Assembly (NCBI GenBank): GCA_026260175.1
Contig: JAKCWW010000012.1
Location: forward strand, 96,422 to 160,421
DNA length: 64,000 bases
Origin: Reticulitermes lucifugus
Lineage: Eukaryota; Arthropoda; Insecta; Blattodea; Rhinotermitidae
Direction of reading: 5' to 3'
The translations under genes and the position numbers were made by a program. Below, piece by piece: positions 47,450-58,259 of the stretch (positions are counted from its first letter, which is position 1; each line of letters starts with the position of its first letter). The notes beneath the pieces are model-generated. The model did not search any database. It worked only from the letters and a program-made list of their open reading frames with translations, and was not told the origin of the DNA.

Positions 47450-48470
47450 AAAACACAGTTCTGTAATATGAGGGATGTATTAATAAATGTGCTAATTCCA
47501 AAGCTCATGTAAAACCTTCCTTAACTTCTGAGTTGGTTGTTGGTCACTGCTTTAAATTTTACGGTTATTAATTAAAATATTTAATTCAGCTGTGGATATC
47601 TGAATTAGAACATCTGTACAAATAAAATTACGTATATTAAAAGAACAGCTTGCATAAAACTCATGCCTAAGACTGATATAATTCTTCAAGCAGTCATACA
47701 TTCATGTGTACAATGTGTTCGTACCTGAAGACTGGTATAATCTTAGATATTACATTTTCATGGCTATCTGACACAATAGATTTGTTTCATGTCTGGTCGT
47801 ATGAACGGAATTTAACATGAAACAGAGAATGTATTCCCTTGTTAACAAATTTCTACAATCATATGAATTATTTGTTCTATCAGGGAAGGGCTTCCGTTTA
47901 CGTCGAATATCTGTAATCTGCTCTAAATGACCCTGCGCTCTTAGTTATGTAATTAGTCAGTTAATGATGTTAAGTGTACTGTGTACAGAACTTGCCTGCT
48001 AACAGGTTAAACTCCAATTCCCTCTCCAAGACAAAAGGACTGAATAACGATTACTAGGACTCCAAATTTAATGAATACGGAACAGACAGCAGCTACTTGT
48101 TTGAAGGTGACTGTGGTAGATATGAAGCTATCAATTTTAAACTTCGTGGTTGTAATGAATTGGGTAAAATATGTGATTTTTGTATAGGGAATTTTATTTA
48201 CGAATGACGAATTAATATCTTCCTTTTTAAACAATTTGGTTACCACAGCGTTAAATCGTGTGACATGATTTGGGGAGAGACAGCAAATTACAGGTGTCAT
48301 TACTTCAGTACTCCATTTTCGCAACTGATCAGGTGTTGCTTGACTAACATCTGTTTATGAGTAGTCAAGTGTGAAGCGAAACACAGAGCAGCAAGCTCCG
48401 ACAGATTGTTGACATACAGAGTGTCTTCATTCCACTTTATATAATAATTAGCTTTTGCCTATTTTCATGG
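47450..48470. other. No recognisable feature
   Basis: AT-rich sequence. The 105-codon minus frame at 48007-48324 resembles nothing known. Confidence 0.4.
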
Positions 48471-48474
48471 CGAT

Positions 48475-48770
48475 GGAATTAAGACGAATGAGATGGGCAA
48501 GACACGTGACATCTATGACGTAGACAGACGGTGCATGTGGGGTTTTAGTGGGTAATCCTGGGAAAAAGAAACCGCTTAGAAGACCTGGGCGTAGCTAGGA
48601 GGATAATATTAAAATAAATGAAAGAAAGAGGACGGAAGAGATTCGAATGATTTGTTGTGATTTAGGATAGGGACTTTTGGAGTGCTCTTCTGAAAAGGGT
48701 AACAAGCATTCAGGTTCCATACAAAGCAGGAATATTCCTGAATACCTGAAAAAATATTAGCTTAACAAGA
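48475..48770 (+). pseudogene. LINE ORF C-terminal fragment ('RWAGHVARM' family)
   Basis: One frame reads LRRMRWARHVTSMT, then GACGVLVGNPGKKKPLRRPG and EDNIKINERKRTEEIR, with stops between. A shifted tail fits NLRVPYKAG. The family C-terminus runs SRRLRWAGHVARM...YRVLVGRPEGKRPLGRPRRRWEDNIKMDL...NLRVP. The RT core is absent. A second, longer piece of the same family starts about 860 bp downstream in the same orientation. Confidence 0.7.
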
Positions 48771-48774
48771 TGGA

Positions 48775-49620
48775 CTGTGATCCGTGGACTTAGTTAAATA
48801 AATAGTTAGTTACTCTGTCTCCATCCTGATATTATGTAATTACGTATTATATATATCAGTTATGAATTTATAAATTAAATTTCCTAATTATTGAAATGTG
48901 AATTACAAAGTTTGTACAAAAATTGTATATTAAATTCAAGTGTAATTCTTCAAACAATTCATGCGTAGTGTTAATGATATTCGTACGAACAATTATAGAT
49001 TTCTCTTTCTGCCCACTCTCTTTACATGCCGTACTTCTCACCTCCCAAGACGTGTTTCTTATAAAGATAATTCCCCCCAAAATCACGCTGCATCTTACCG
49101 CCAGAAAGACAAATCCTATAAAATCCACGTGAACACCTTGCTAATTATAGGGTGCATCTTACTACTTGTAGCGTCTTATGAGGGGGTAAATGTGGTGTGG
49201 GTACAAGTTTAATTACAGCTAAAAGTCTACTGTAATCTTACGTTTCGTATTTTTCCCTTAGTCTGATACACGATGCTTGTTTTGTGTCTGATCTTACGGA
49301 TGCAAGATAGCTTGCGGTCCCTAAGATTGAAGAGTCCTTCTTCTTGGACACTATGCAGGACTTACTTTGCAAACGTCTAGCACGTAAAATTCAAGGACCT
49401 GTTCAGTTACACGATTGGAAATTCGCAATGTCATCATGTTGGTGTTGTTGAAATTAAAAGATAAAAATTATATATCCTTTCGTTTTAGTGAAATCTGATG
49501 GCATATTCTTTACATAAATTTCATTAAAATATGTTTAATCATTCAAAATACATTAACGCACACAGGAACATAACACATAATTCTTTTGTCTCACAAGTAA
49601 AAATAAAAAAAGAACTAACA
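48775..49620. other. Spacer between two LINE fragments
   Basis: AT-rich. Frames of 69-86 codons on both strands at 48868-49212 resemble nothing known. I see no RT or endonuclease motif that would join the two LINE pieces. Confidence 0.4.
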
Positions 49621-49627
49621 TTTTACT

Positions 49628-50060
49628 TGTTTTTGCGAGTATGAAACTTGGCTTCTCACATTAAGAGACGTTTATGGACTAAGAGCAATGAGGAGAGTAT
49701 TTGAACTTAAGAGAAAGGACATAAAGAAAGATAGAGATAATTATATAATGAGGAGATTCATGATTTATAGTCCTCACCAAATAATATTATTATGATAGAA
49801 TGACTGTAAATAAAAAGGGCAGAGCAATAGCAGGAGAAAAGAAGAGAAATGAACAAAAGGTTTCGGTGGAAAGACCTGAAGGAAGAAGATTGCTTTGAAG
49901 GTCTAAGCATAGATGGGATAACAGTATGGAAACGGGTCTTAAAGAAATAGGACGACAGTGTGTAGGCTGGATTCATCTGACTTGGGACACGGATCGTAGG
50001 CTGGCTGTCGCGAACATGGTAATGAACTTTCCGGTTCTATAAAGTATGGGGAGGTTCTTT
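49628..50060 (+). pseudogene. LINE ORF C-terminal fragment ('RWAGHVARM' family), longer copy
   Basis: Translation begins CEYETWLLTLRDVYGLRAMR and continues RVFELKRKDIKKDRDNYIMR and RFMIYSPHQII, matching YGCETWTLTLREEHRLRVFE...KRDEVTGEWRKLHNEELHDLYSSPNII. A later part reads VERPEGRRLL, RSKHRWDNSMETGLKEIG, CVGWIHLTWDTDRRLAVANM and VMNF, matching VGKPEGRRPLGRPRRRWEDNIKMDLKEIG...WIHLAQDRDQWRALVNTVMNL. Several stops are present and the stretch between the two parts is damaged. Only the tail after the RT domain is represented. Confidence 0.8.
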
Positions 50061-50064
50061 ACAC

Positions 50065-51880
50065 TTTCGTAACTGTGAACTTCGCTCCACGTATTTAGTT
50101 ACGTGGCTCACTCTCAATAAAATAACCATAAGGAATCAACAGCCAGGAGAAATGAAACTTGTTGATTAGCTCGCAATTTGACATCTTACATGAAGGATTT
50201 TAATGTGAGACGCAATGGTGTTTAAAAGAGCTATTGCTTTTTTTAACGTGAAAAACCCTGTCATTATGGATGCTGCAAAGTACCGCGTCCTTTTGCGGGC
50301 TGCAGAAGAGAAGACTTGTTGTCATGGCAACCATAAATTTTACCCACGATATAAAGATTATCTGTGGAAGTTAGGCGTCCTTGGTGTGCAGAAGGAAACA
50401 GAGAGTTTGTTATGTGAGAGGATTTCTGTTATGTCTATTTCGATGGAAATTTAGAAAAAGATAATATATTATATTTGACACAATTCTTTTTACTCTAAAT
50501 TTTTATTTTAACCATTTAAAGTCTGAGATAACCTCAACTAGAATTTAAGTTCTAGTTCGTACCGAGCAGTAAACATAATCTGTCTCGGCTATAAAAACAA
50601 ATCAGGTAATTATGTGTAGGTAAATAATTGCTGTTTGTTCTGAGATCCATACAAATCACATAAATACACTGTGTGGGCAGAACGTAGAATTTGTGAATAT
50701 TAAACCTGGTGGTATTTAAAGTGACCAGCTTTAAAGGGTTGAGGTACAGCAAGGAACAATCTTCATAGAACTTTCCTAAATACTTATGTGTGTGTCTGTC
50801 TCTGTCCATAACTTTCCAACTAATTAAAAGTCTCTCTTAAAAAATGGTTGGTGATTATTCATCGGCCCACAAAATTTCCTGCAGCTATACCATCCATAAA
50901 TCTGTTATCGTGCTCAGCAAATCCAGGGTCTGGAGCCTGTTGAATTCAGTTCATATTCTCATATTTTATTATTTATGAACCATTTTAGTATTAATGTTAC
51001 ATAGAAGTCTCTCTTCAGATATCCCATGAGTTTATATATCATTAAGTTTTTAGTTCAAAATTTTGTATGCGCTTCTAATGCCTCCACTTTGCTTCAGGCG
51101 TCTCGCTTGTCTCATCACATCTCACGTCATGCTATCAGCCAAGTCAGATTTTATGAAGAATAAAAATTATGAAGCTCTTGAAAATCAAATGTCTTCTCTT
51201 CTTGCCAATTCTCTTCCCTCATGTCCAAACACTCCCCATACTACTCTGTTCTTAAACAATCTAAAACATTTATAAGGACAAATCTTTCTTGTTTATTATT
51301 ATTATTGTAATTATTTCTATTGACTTAAATTGTCTTTATAAGTTATTTTCTTTCTTTAGGGTAAGAAAAATAGGTTTCAATACAATAACAGAAAATTTAG
51401 CTTTCTACACGTAAAAGTCCATATTTATACACGCAGACGGACATATTCAGAAAGATGATGACCTGATTTCTTGCAAGGAACGCCCAAATTTGTTTCTTGT
51501 TTTATATTGGACATATTGCTACTATGTGTTTGAATAGGCATTGATTGGAACACCAGTGGAAATGTTTTTAAAATATTGAGAAACGACTAATGAAACACAC
51601 GCATATAATGAAGTCCATTAAATATTACTTCCATGAAGTATGTGGGGCGAAACAGCTAAACAAACAGCTACTCATATCAACCATGCTGCAAGAAGCCACA
51701 TATCATACGAAATCACTCTTCACATTTCATTTTGCAATAACCTCAAAATCACATTTATGGCTTTGTCTTCCACTTTATGGTTATTGTAAAACTATAATGA
51801 GTCCAATTTTGGTTTCATTATACCCGTCATGCAGTAAGGAAAATAATGGAAATATGTAATTAAATTCAGAATTAAATTAC
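50065..51880. other. No recognisable feature
   Basis: AT-rich sequence. A 79-codon frame at 50215-50454 resembles nothing known. A short ATT run is at 51296-51305. Confidence 0.45.
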
Positions 51881-51886
51881 GTGCAA

Positions 51887-52829
51887 ATTATGTAGTCAGA
51901 CTTGGGAGTAGCATGTAATAAGGAAGGCTTGAATTATGTAGTCAGACTTGGGAGTAGCACGTAATAAGGAAGGCTTGAATTATGTAGTCANNNNNNNNNN
52001 NNNNNNNNNNNNNNNNNNNNNNNNNNNNNNNNNNNNNNNNNNNNNNNNNNNNNNNNNNNNNNNNNNNNNNNNNNNNNNNNNNNNNNNNNNNNNNNNNNNN
52101 NNNNNNNNNNNNNNNNNNNNNNNNNNNNNNNNNNNNNNNNNNNNNNNNNNNNNNNNNNNNNNNNNNNNNNNNNNNNNNNNNNNNNNNNNNNNNNNNNNNN
52201 NNNNNNNNNNNNNNNNNNNNNNNNNNNNNNNNNNNNNNNNNNNNNNNNNNNNNNNNNNNNNNNNNNNNNNNNNNNNNNNNNNNNNNNNNNNNNNNNNNNN
52301 NNNNNNNNNNNNNNNNNNNNNNNNNNNNNNNNNNNNNNNNNNNNNNNNNNNNNNNNNNNNNNNNNNNNNNNNNNNNNNNNNNNNNNNNNNNNNNNNNNNN
52401 NNNNNNNNNNNNNNNNNNNNNNNNNNNNNNNNNNNNNNNNNNNNNNNNNNNNNNNNNNNNNNNNNNNNNNNNNNNNNNNNNNNNNNNNNNNNNNNNNNNN
52501 NNNNNNNNNNNNNNNNNNNNNNNNNNNNNNNNNNNNNNNNNNNNNNNNNNNNNNNNNNNNNNNNNNNNNNNNNNNNNNNNNNNNNNNNNNNNNNNNNNNN
52601 NNNNNNNNNNNNNNNNNNNNNNNNNNNNNNNNNNNNNNNNNNNNNNNNNNNNNNNNNNNNNNNNNNNNNNNNNNNNNNNNNNNNNNNNNNNNNNNNNNNN
52701 NNNNNNNNNNNNNNNNNNNNNNNNNNNNNNNNNNATTATGTAGTCAGACTTGGGAGTAGCACGTAATAAGGAAGGCTTGAATTATGTAGTCAGACTTGGG
52801 AGTAGCACGTAATAAGGAAGGCTTGAATT
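51887..52829. repeat. 46-bp minisatellite array with unresolved gap
   Basis: Unit ATTATGTAGTCAGACTTGGG, then AGTAGCACGTAATAAGGAAG and GCTTGA, 46 bp. Starts at 51887, 51933 and 51979 are exactly 46 bp apart, and two more units follow the gap. Units are almost identical (one T/C difference in GCACGT), so the array is young or homogenised. Confidence 0.92.
51991..52734. other. Assembly gap or masked run (N) inside the 46-bp array
   Basis: 744 consecutive N. The distance between flanking unit starts (51979 to 52735) is not a multiple of 46, so the printed gap length does not reflect a whole number of units. Confidence 0.95.
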
Positions 52830-52834
52830 CAACG

Positions 52835-53090
52835 TGACAAAGACCGAAAATCCAAATTGGATTATTGTCATTTGTGCTTTGAATTCGTGCAACACAAATT
52901 CGGAATATCTGCCCAGTGTCAATATAAGGTCGTGTGGGTTTTCCTCACTGCTCTCAACAAATTGTAGGATAAAATGCTCAAAATAAACAATTCGCTTCCT
53001 TCCACGTTGTTTCTACTTAATCCTCTAAATTAATCTTACCAATCAACGCTACATAATATGGCTAACTTTATGTTATTTTCACCGTACATT
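52835..53090. other. No recognisable feature
   Basis: Spacer between the array and the second hairpin. Confidence 0.4.
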
Positions 53091-53097
53091 TTTAATG

Positions 53098-53157
53098 TAT
53101 ATAGTCTTATTCCGACAAATGTACAAAAGTGTACATTTGTCGGAATAAGACTATATA
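53098..53157. repeat. Perfect short hairpin, 28-bp arms (copy 2 of a pair)
   Basis: Arms 53098-53125 and 53130-53157 are exact reverse complements with a 4-base loop. The core is ACAAATGTAC / GTACATTTGT. Arm length and core match the hairpin at 23785-23842 (ACAAATG / CATTTGT), and both are preceded within about 15 bp by a CGTACATTTT or GGTGCATTTT motif. Confidence 0.88.
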
Positions 53158-53159
53158 AC

Positions 53160-54185
53160 ATGGGTAGTTTCTGTTATAATATTTAAGCGGCACTTTTACC
53201 GTAGAGGAACTGTGGATCCTAACGGTGATGGCAGCTACGAAGTCTACCAACCCCTGGGATGTGACGAGGTGTAACCTGAAATAAAAAAAATATTCAGGAT
53301 AACGTATTGCATCCATATTCAAAGTAGAAGAGACATAAGTATATAATTTTTTATACTTCTCACAAAACACATTCTAAGACTCTTAAAGGCGTCAGTATTT
53401 TCATGTAGTTTAAGACAATTTCCAGAATTTTTTGAGCCATAATAGGACTCATAATATGACACTAATGGCAAGGTAAATTTATTGAAGTTTACATCTGGTG
53501 TAGCAAATACATGTAGAGAGTCTGATTCTTGTCAGTAGTTGAAGGCTAAAAATAACATATTTTTTGTCATATGTATTCCTTTCATACCTCAGAGTAAACA
53601 CATTCCTTCTCGATTATAAAAACTAGTTAATTCTATCCAGATAGGGAAATGATACCTGCTTTTCTCTGACAATCTTACTAATCATAAAATACGCTCTGTG
53701 TGTGGAGAATGTAGAATTTTTTAATGTTAGGCATAATGGTACCTGTAATAACCATAGGACTTTAAAAGTTTAAGTTGAAAATAGAACAACATATTGATGT
53801 TTCTTTAACATGCTGTTTGCAGGAACTTGTGAGACGAGAGTCGGAATTCTGGTGCTTGTGCCGGGGAGTAAATTTGCACGGCGAAAGGTACAGTGTGAAC
53901 ATACATTGTTTTATAGTAATGTCATTTTTGTCTGATTCAATTCCTTTCGTTGTCTGCGCATATGTTGTATCGTTATTACATCCGCCTGCATGGTGAGTAT
54001 ATTTTAGCGAAATTTCCTTTCGAATTTCCCACAAAAACGTATCGTAAACCTTACGAATAACAGCATCAAACCATTCTTGCTTGAGTGCACGCCATTGAAG
54101 AGACATTCTGTTCGATTAAACTTTATTGAACAACTACTTTGAAATATTTTTATTCATGTACATACATGGGATAACAATAGACTAC
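53160..54185. other. No recognisable feature
   Basis: Open frames at 53762-54106 (minus, 114 codons) and 53775-53996 (plus) overlap on opposite strands and have no recognisable domain. Confidence 0.4.
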
Positions 54186-54189
54186 TTAA

Positions 54190-54280
54190 TTTCTGTATTT
54201 GGTCAAGCGGTCTAAGGCGCTTACGGTGTTAGACCTTTCGAAAATCGAGCCTGTGCTTTTAAATCCTGCACTAGACATAG
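54190..54280 (+). repeat. tRNA-Leu-like remnant (pseudo-tRNA or SINE head)
   Basis: TTGGTCAAGCGGTCTAAGGC then GC fits the tRNA-Leu D-arm and A-box very well. About 50 bases later GCTTTTAAATCCTGC is a damaged B-box (expected GGTTCAAATCC). The anticodon arm and acceptor stem do not fold cleanly, so it is not a functional tRNA gene. Confidence 0.5.
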
Positions 54281-54284
54281 ACCT

Positions 54285-56380
54285 TTATCCTTGTCTTTTT
54301 TCAGAGTTTCTGTTTTACCTTTGTAGATAGATGCTGTGCAAGGGATCGATCTGCCGTCAACTTAAATATTTCAAATATTTGGAATTAATTTTGCAGCTGA
54401 GGAGGAGGAATGTCCTAATCGGAGAGAGAAAATGAAGAAAATTTTGTTTACAACACGGCTTTTACGTAGCAGAAATTATTACAAATATATAGCCAAATTT
54501 ACAGCCACATAAAATGCATTTTGCCTGAAAATATCTCCAAATCACCCTGCGTCTTAACATCGAAAGGTCAAATAGTATAAAATGTGCAAAAGAAAAAAAG
54601 CCTTTTAATTTCTGGAGGCCTTCTATCACTTGTAGGGTACTATGAGATGAAACATACGGTACGTGCATACACGTAGCCTATGTTATGTATGTGAAAGATC
54701 TGTACGAATATGTAGGGCGATATTTACGTATCAAAACACATATATATGTCATTTGAATATGTTCAAAAAATCCTTCCTTTTCCAGCTAAAGCCCTGCCGT
54801 TTTCAGAAAGCGCCCCTGCCTGGAAATTTTCTGAAGCTTAAAATTAGCAAAGTATCAAAATTTACGGCTATTGTCCCTGGACTTAATGGAAGGTTGCCTT
54901 CTGATACGCTCAGATAATGTAAAGCCATTCTGACACCTATTTTTCAAATCTATGTTTTGGACCGTGCTTTGGAGAATTCTGATGACAGCAGGAGATGCAC
55001 AGACACATTAGTTAGGCTTATACTTCTAGCATATGGCCGAGTGTATGATCTAGTAAAACCAACTTCTGTACCCGTAACGTATACAGCGAGTCCAGCGTCT
55101 CGTGCCGGCCGATTTGCCCTCACGAGAAGCATGTTGTTCACGCGGTGCTCCACAGCCTTTTTCCTTCTAGCGTGATAAAATTTGAAAATAAAGTGACCAA
55201 AGGACAGTTCACGTAGGACATAGTACACCATTCTTGCAATAATCTACTTTTAAACCTCTGCATTTCTACATGTGAGGAACATGAAAATACTTGTTAATCA
55301 ATCTCCTGTTACAATGCAGGAAGTCTTCAGCATTCCCATTGCCAAGACTCTCTGTAGCAGCACCAGTAAATTTGTACTCGGTAGTCAATGAAAACAAGTG
55401 TCAAGGCAAGCGCTCGATCTCACGAATGTATTTTCAACACCTCTTGCATCTGACAGCTGACAGATTCTAAAATTCCTTCAAGAGTGCAATTCCAAAAGGA
55501 AAAATTTTTGGACCGATATCGATATGAAAGATTTGTATTCCCATAATATGCAGGACCTGTTCCCAGAATTTGTGTTGATCTTTCAGATACATTTTTAAAA
55601 AGCGTAGAAGCGTTTTAAGGCTTGTTGTGTTTTCTGGTGAGGGCCGTTTGCTGCTTAATAACTTTACCTTACATTTGTTTTAAGTGCGAAAAACATAACA
55701 GCAATACTTGAGGAACAGACGTCAGGAGCAGTATTGTTTTGGGACACGCTTATTTGAGTTACCGTGTGAGAAGAGTCAATACAAACGGCAACAAATTCCG
55801 CATTTGTGTGACCTGTTTGGAAGTAAAAAAACTCACACTTCTGTTTTCAACTTTTCATTCAATCGCATATTTTAAATCTTCTCTTTTACCAAGCCAATTA
55901 TAATCTTTTTTTGACTATCCTATTACTACGTAATTTTCCACTTCTGTAATAGATTTTTTACAAAATATCGAATCTAAAAAAAAAGCTGTTTTCCTGAAAC
56001 GCCGTTAGTGATAGAACAATGTTCTGTTGACCTTCAACTCTCTGCTTTTCGTTGTATATGAGGACTGTTTACTCAAATTCAATGAGGCTATTCAAATTAA
56101 GAACTTATATCTAGTTTTACAAATTAAAATACTTATACATTTATGAATCTAGTCACATGGCACACCGCAATCTTGTGATTTACACTACCAGAATATGTAT
56201 AAAAGCAAGCACTAAAATCAGTTCCAACACATACCTGTTGACTCGCTGAAACGCATTTTGTTCGTATTCATTATTCATAAAAAACTGAAGATTTAGTGTG
56301 GGTGGGCCATATATATATATATACATTGCTTTGTATTGGAATGGTAAATTGTTGTTACAGCTTTTTTCTAAGAACTGTTG
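54285..56380. other. No recognisable gene; (TA)n near 56310-56322
   Basis: Mostly AT-rich. A GC-richer patch at 55060-55160 gives open frames on both strands (72 and 93 codons) that match no family. Confidence 0.4.
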
Positions 56381-56383
56381 CCC

Positions 56384-56650
56384 TCACCGCATAACTTGTC
56401 TTGCGACAATTCCATTGCCTCTTCCACAGCCAGTTCTCCGGAGAGTGTGATCTAGTGCTTTATCTTTCAGATCCATTATATTATTCTTTTCCTTACGGTC
56501 ATCCTGTAGCTGTTTACATCTTCTCTTGCCTTCTACCTTTCCGTCAATAACGTGTTTAAGGAGGCAGTTCCTATGCAAGAAGTGACAAATCCACTTAGCC
56601 TTCCTTTGTTTTATATTATGTAGGATGTTGCTACGTGCAATAGCGTTCCA
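56384..56650 (-). pseudogene. LINE ORF C-terminal fragment, frame still open
   Basis: Minus-strand translation reads ARSNILHNIKQRKAKWICHF, LHRNCLLKHVIDGKVEGKRR and CKQLQDDRKEKNNIMDLKDK, then ALDHTLRRTGCGRGNGIVAR, without a stop. It is the C-terminal tail of the same LINE family as 7022-7312 (NILHTIKRRKANWIGHILRRNCLLKHVIEGK...ALDRTLWRTRFGRGYG). The catalytic RT region does not continue upstream. The uninterrupted frame suggests a younger copy than the one at 7 kb. Confidence 0.82.
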
Positions 56651-56654
56651 CGAA

Positions 56655-57740
56655 GTAGGTGAAGGTATTTAAATTAAAAAATTATCGTAAAAAGTATAAA
56701 ATCTACAGTAAAATCACGCCATATTCAAAATACAATGAAAAACGTATAGGATAAATCATGGAGTTTTCTTAATATAAATGATAATATCTTTATTGCTGTC
56801 AGCACTTTTCTAATATACTAAACTTATCTTTACATTGTATTTGTTATGCTTTTAAATCATTCTTTCTATATCAGTGCTACCTTTCTTGTCTGTAACCTAA
56901 AGGGTTTTGAACGATATAAATAGCATTATAAGGCAGCGTTGGGATACAGTTTTCCATACAACAACATCTAACGCAACGTGTTTTCTCCCCTCACCATGTA
57001 TATCAATATATTTGTATCCTGGACTTTACAAAGAGGAATCAGCAGAGCTACAAATCCGTTGCAAAACAATTATTGTTCTCTATAGTATAATAGACGCGTT
57101 AACCATTGCTTTCTAGGTACTGCCAACTGTATACCGAATATATGCTTTGTTACTGACATACACTCTATCTCTATATCCAATATCCGATTGAGTGTATATA
57201 AGGCTTAACTTTGCAAAATCATACAGAAATGTAAAGTACTGAAAGGTAAAATCCCCTGAACAGTATCCTAACCATTGTTCAGTTTAGTACAGTTCAGTTT
57301 TTGTTCCATAAAAATTCCAAATCCATGATTTTAGTATGTGATATGTTAGGAGAATATCTATGTATTTAAGTTAGATTCAGACATGAATCATTACCAAAGA
57401 AGTATAAGATCACTAATACCTTGAGATATAACTGTGCATTTCAAGAATTTATTTTACATAACTTTTAAACAATATTACACTCAATATAAAATTATGTTAG
57501 TAATTTAACGACACAGAATATGAGATGGACTAGGTGTGTTGCACTCGAAGGCGAGAAGAAAACTGAGTGTAAAGTTTTTGTTAGCCAACTTGAATGGAAG
57601 AAACAATTTTGGTGACTTAGGCCTACATTGGAGAATAAGACTAGAAAGTATAATGAACGCGAGGCCTAAGGACATACTGCTCAATAGAGCCACAAATTAG
57701 GCTACAACTCTTTATGTGGTACGTTGAATAAAAAGATTAC
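56655..57740. other. No recognisable feature
   Basis: AT-rich spacer. Nothing supportable. Confidence 0.4.
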
Positions 57741-57917
57741 TTTCCAGTCGAGCACAGCTCTTTTCTTTTCTAACACAGCTTCATGTTTCGGCTAAACACA
57801 AGCTATCTTTAGGATACAAAGTAACTTTAAAACGAATTTAAATTACACATTTTTCAACCAACAAAAACACACTTTTTATACCAAACAACTTCTACCTATA
57901 ATAACATTAATCCAACA

Positions 57918-57956
57918 TGATTCGGTTCTCCAATGGAACCATCATCAGGGATTTAA
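57918..57956 (-). ncRNA. Hammerhead-ribozyme-like motif at the Penelope 3' region
   Basis: Minus strand: helix I strand AATCC, core CTGATGA, helix II GGTTC/GAACC closing a 7-base loop, core GAA, a short CATGTT segment in the place of helix III and the cleavage triplet, then the helix I return strand GGATT. Helices I and II are perfect 5-bp stems. The position expected to be A after GAA is T, so activity is doubtful. Hammerhead motifs of this compact kind are described for Penelope-like elements. Confidence 0.6.
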
Positions 57957-58259
57957 ACCTTGATATTACACATATTTATAACGTAACAAACAATTGGCAC
58001 ATATTAAAAGTTAAAGTTGTTAAATGTGGATTTTCTCTGTTGTTATAAGTAGGTCCACTGAAAGTTAAAATTAGAAATTAGGTTAAAACGAGATACCTCT
58101 TCATATTATTTTGTATAGACATATATGATAATCGTTAAGGCAAAACGGTAGTTGGAATGGTATCACCGTACACACCTGCGTCTCTGGAGTTTTGATGTCT
58201 ATGGAAGGACGGGACAGTACTGGTGGTGAGTTGAAATATCAGGTTGTGTATAGGTCTAG

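Noticed and set aside
51948-52766. 272-codon plus-strand open frame
   Set aside because: Nearly all N within the 46-bp array, with no real coding sequence.
53762-54106. 114-codon minus-strand frame with several Cys and His
   Set aside because: No regular spacing of Cys/His as in zinc fingers, and an equally open plus-strand frame overlaps it.
54190-54280. Functional tRNA-Leu gene
   Set aside because: The A-box is good, but the B-box is damaged and the acceptor and anticodon arms do not fold.
54950-55231. 93- and 72-codon frames in a GC-richer patch
   Set aside because: They lie on opposite strands of the same DNA, with no recognisable domain or splice context.
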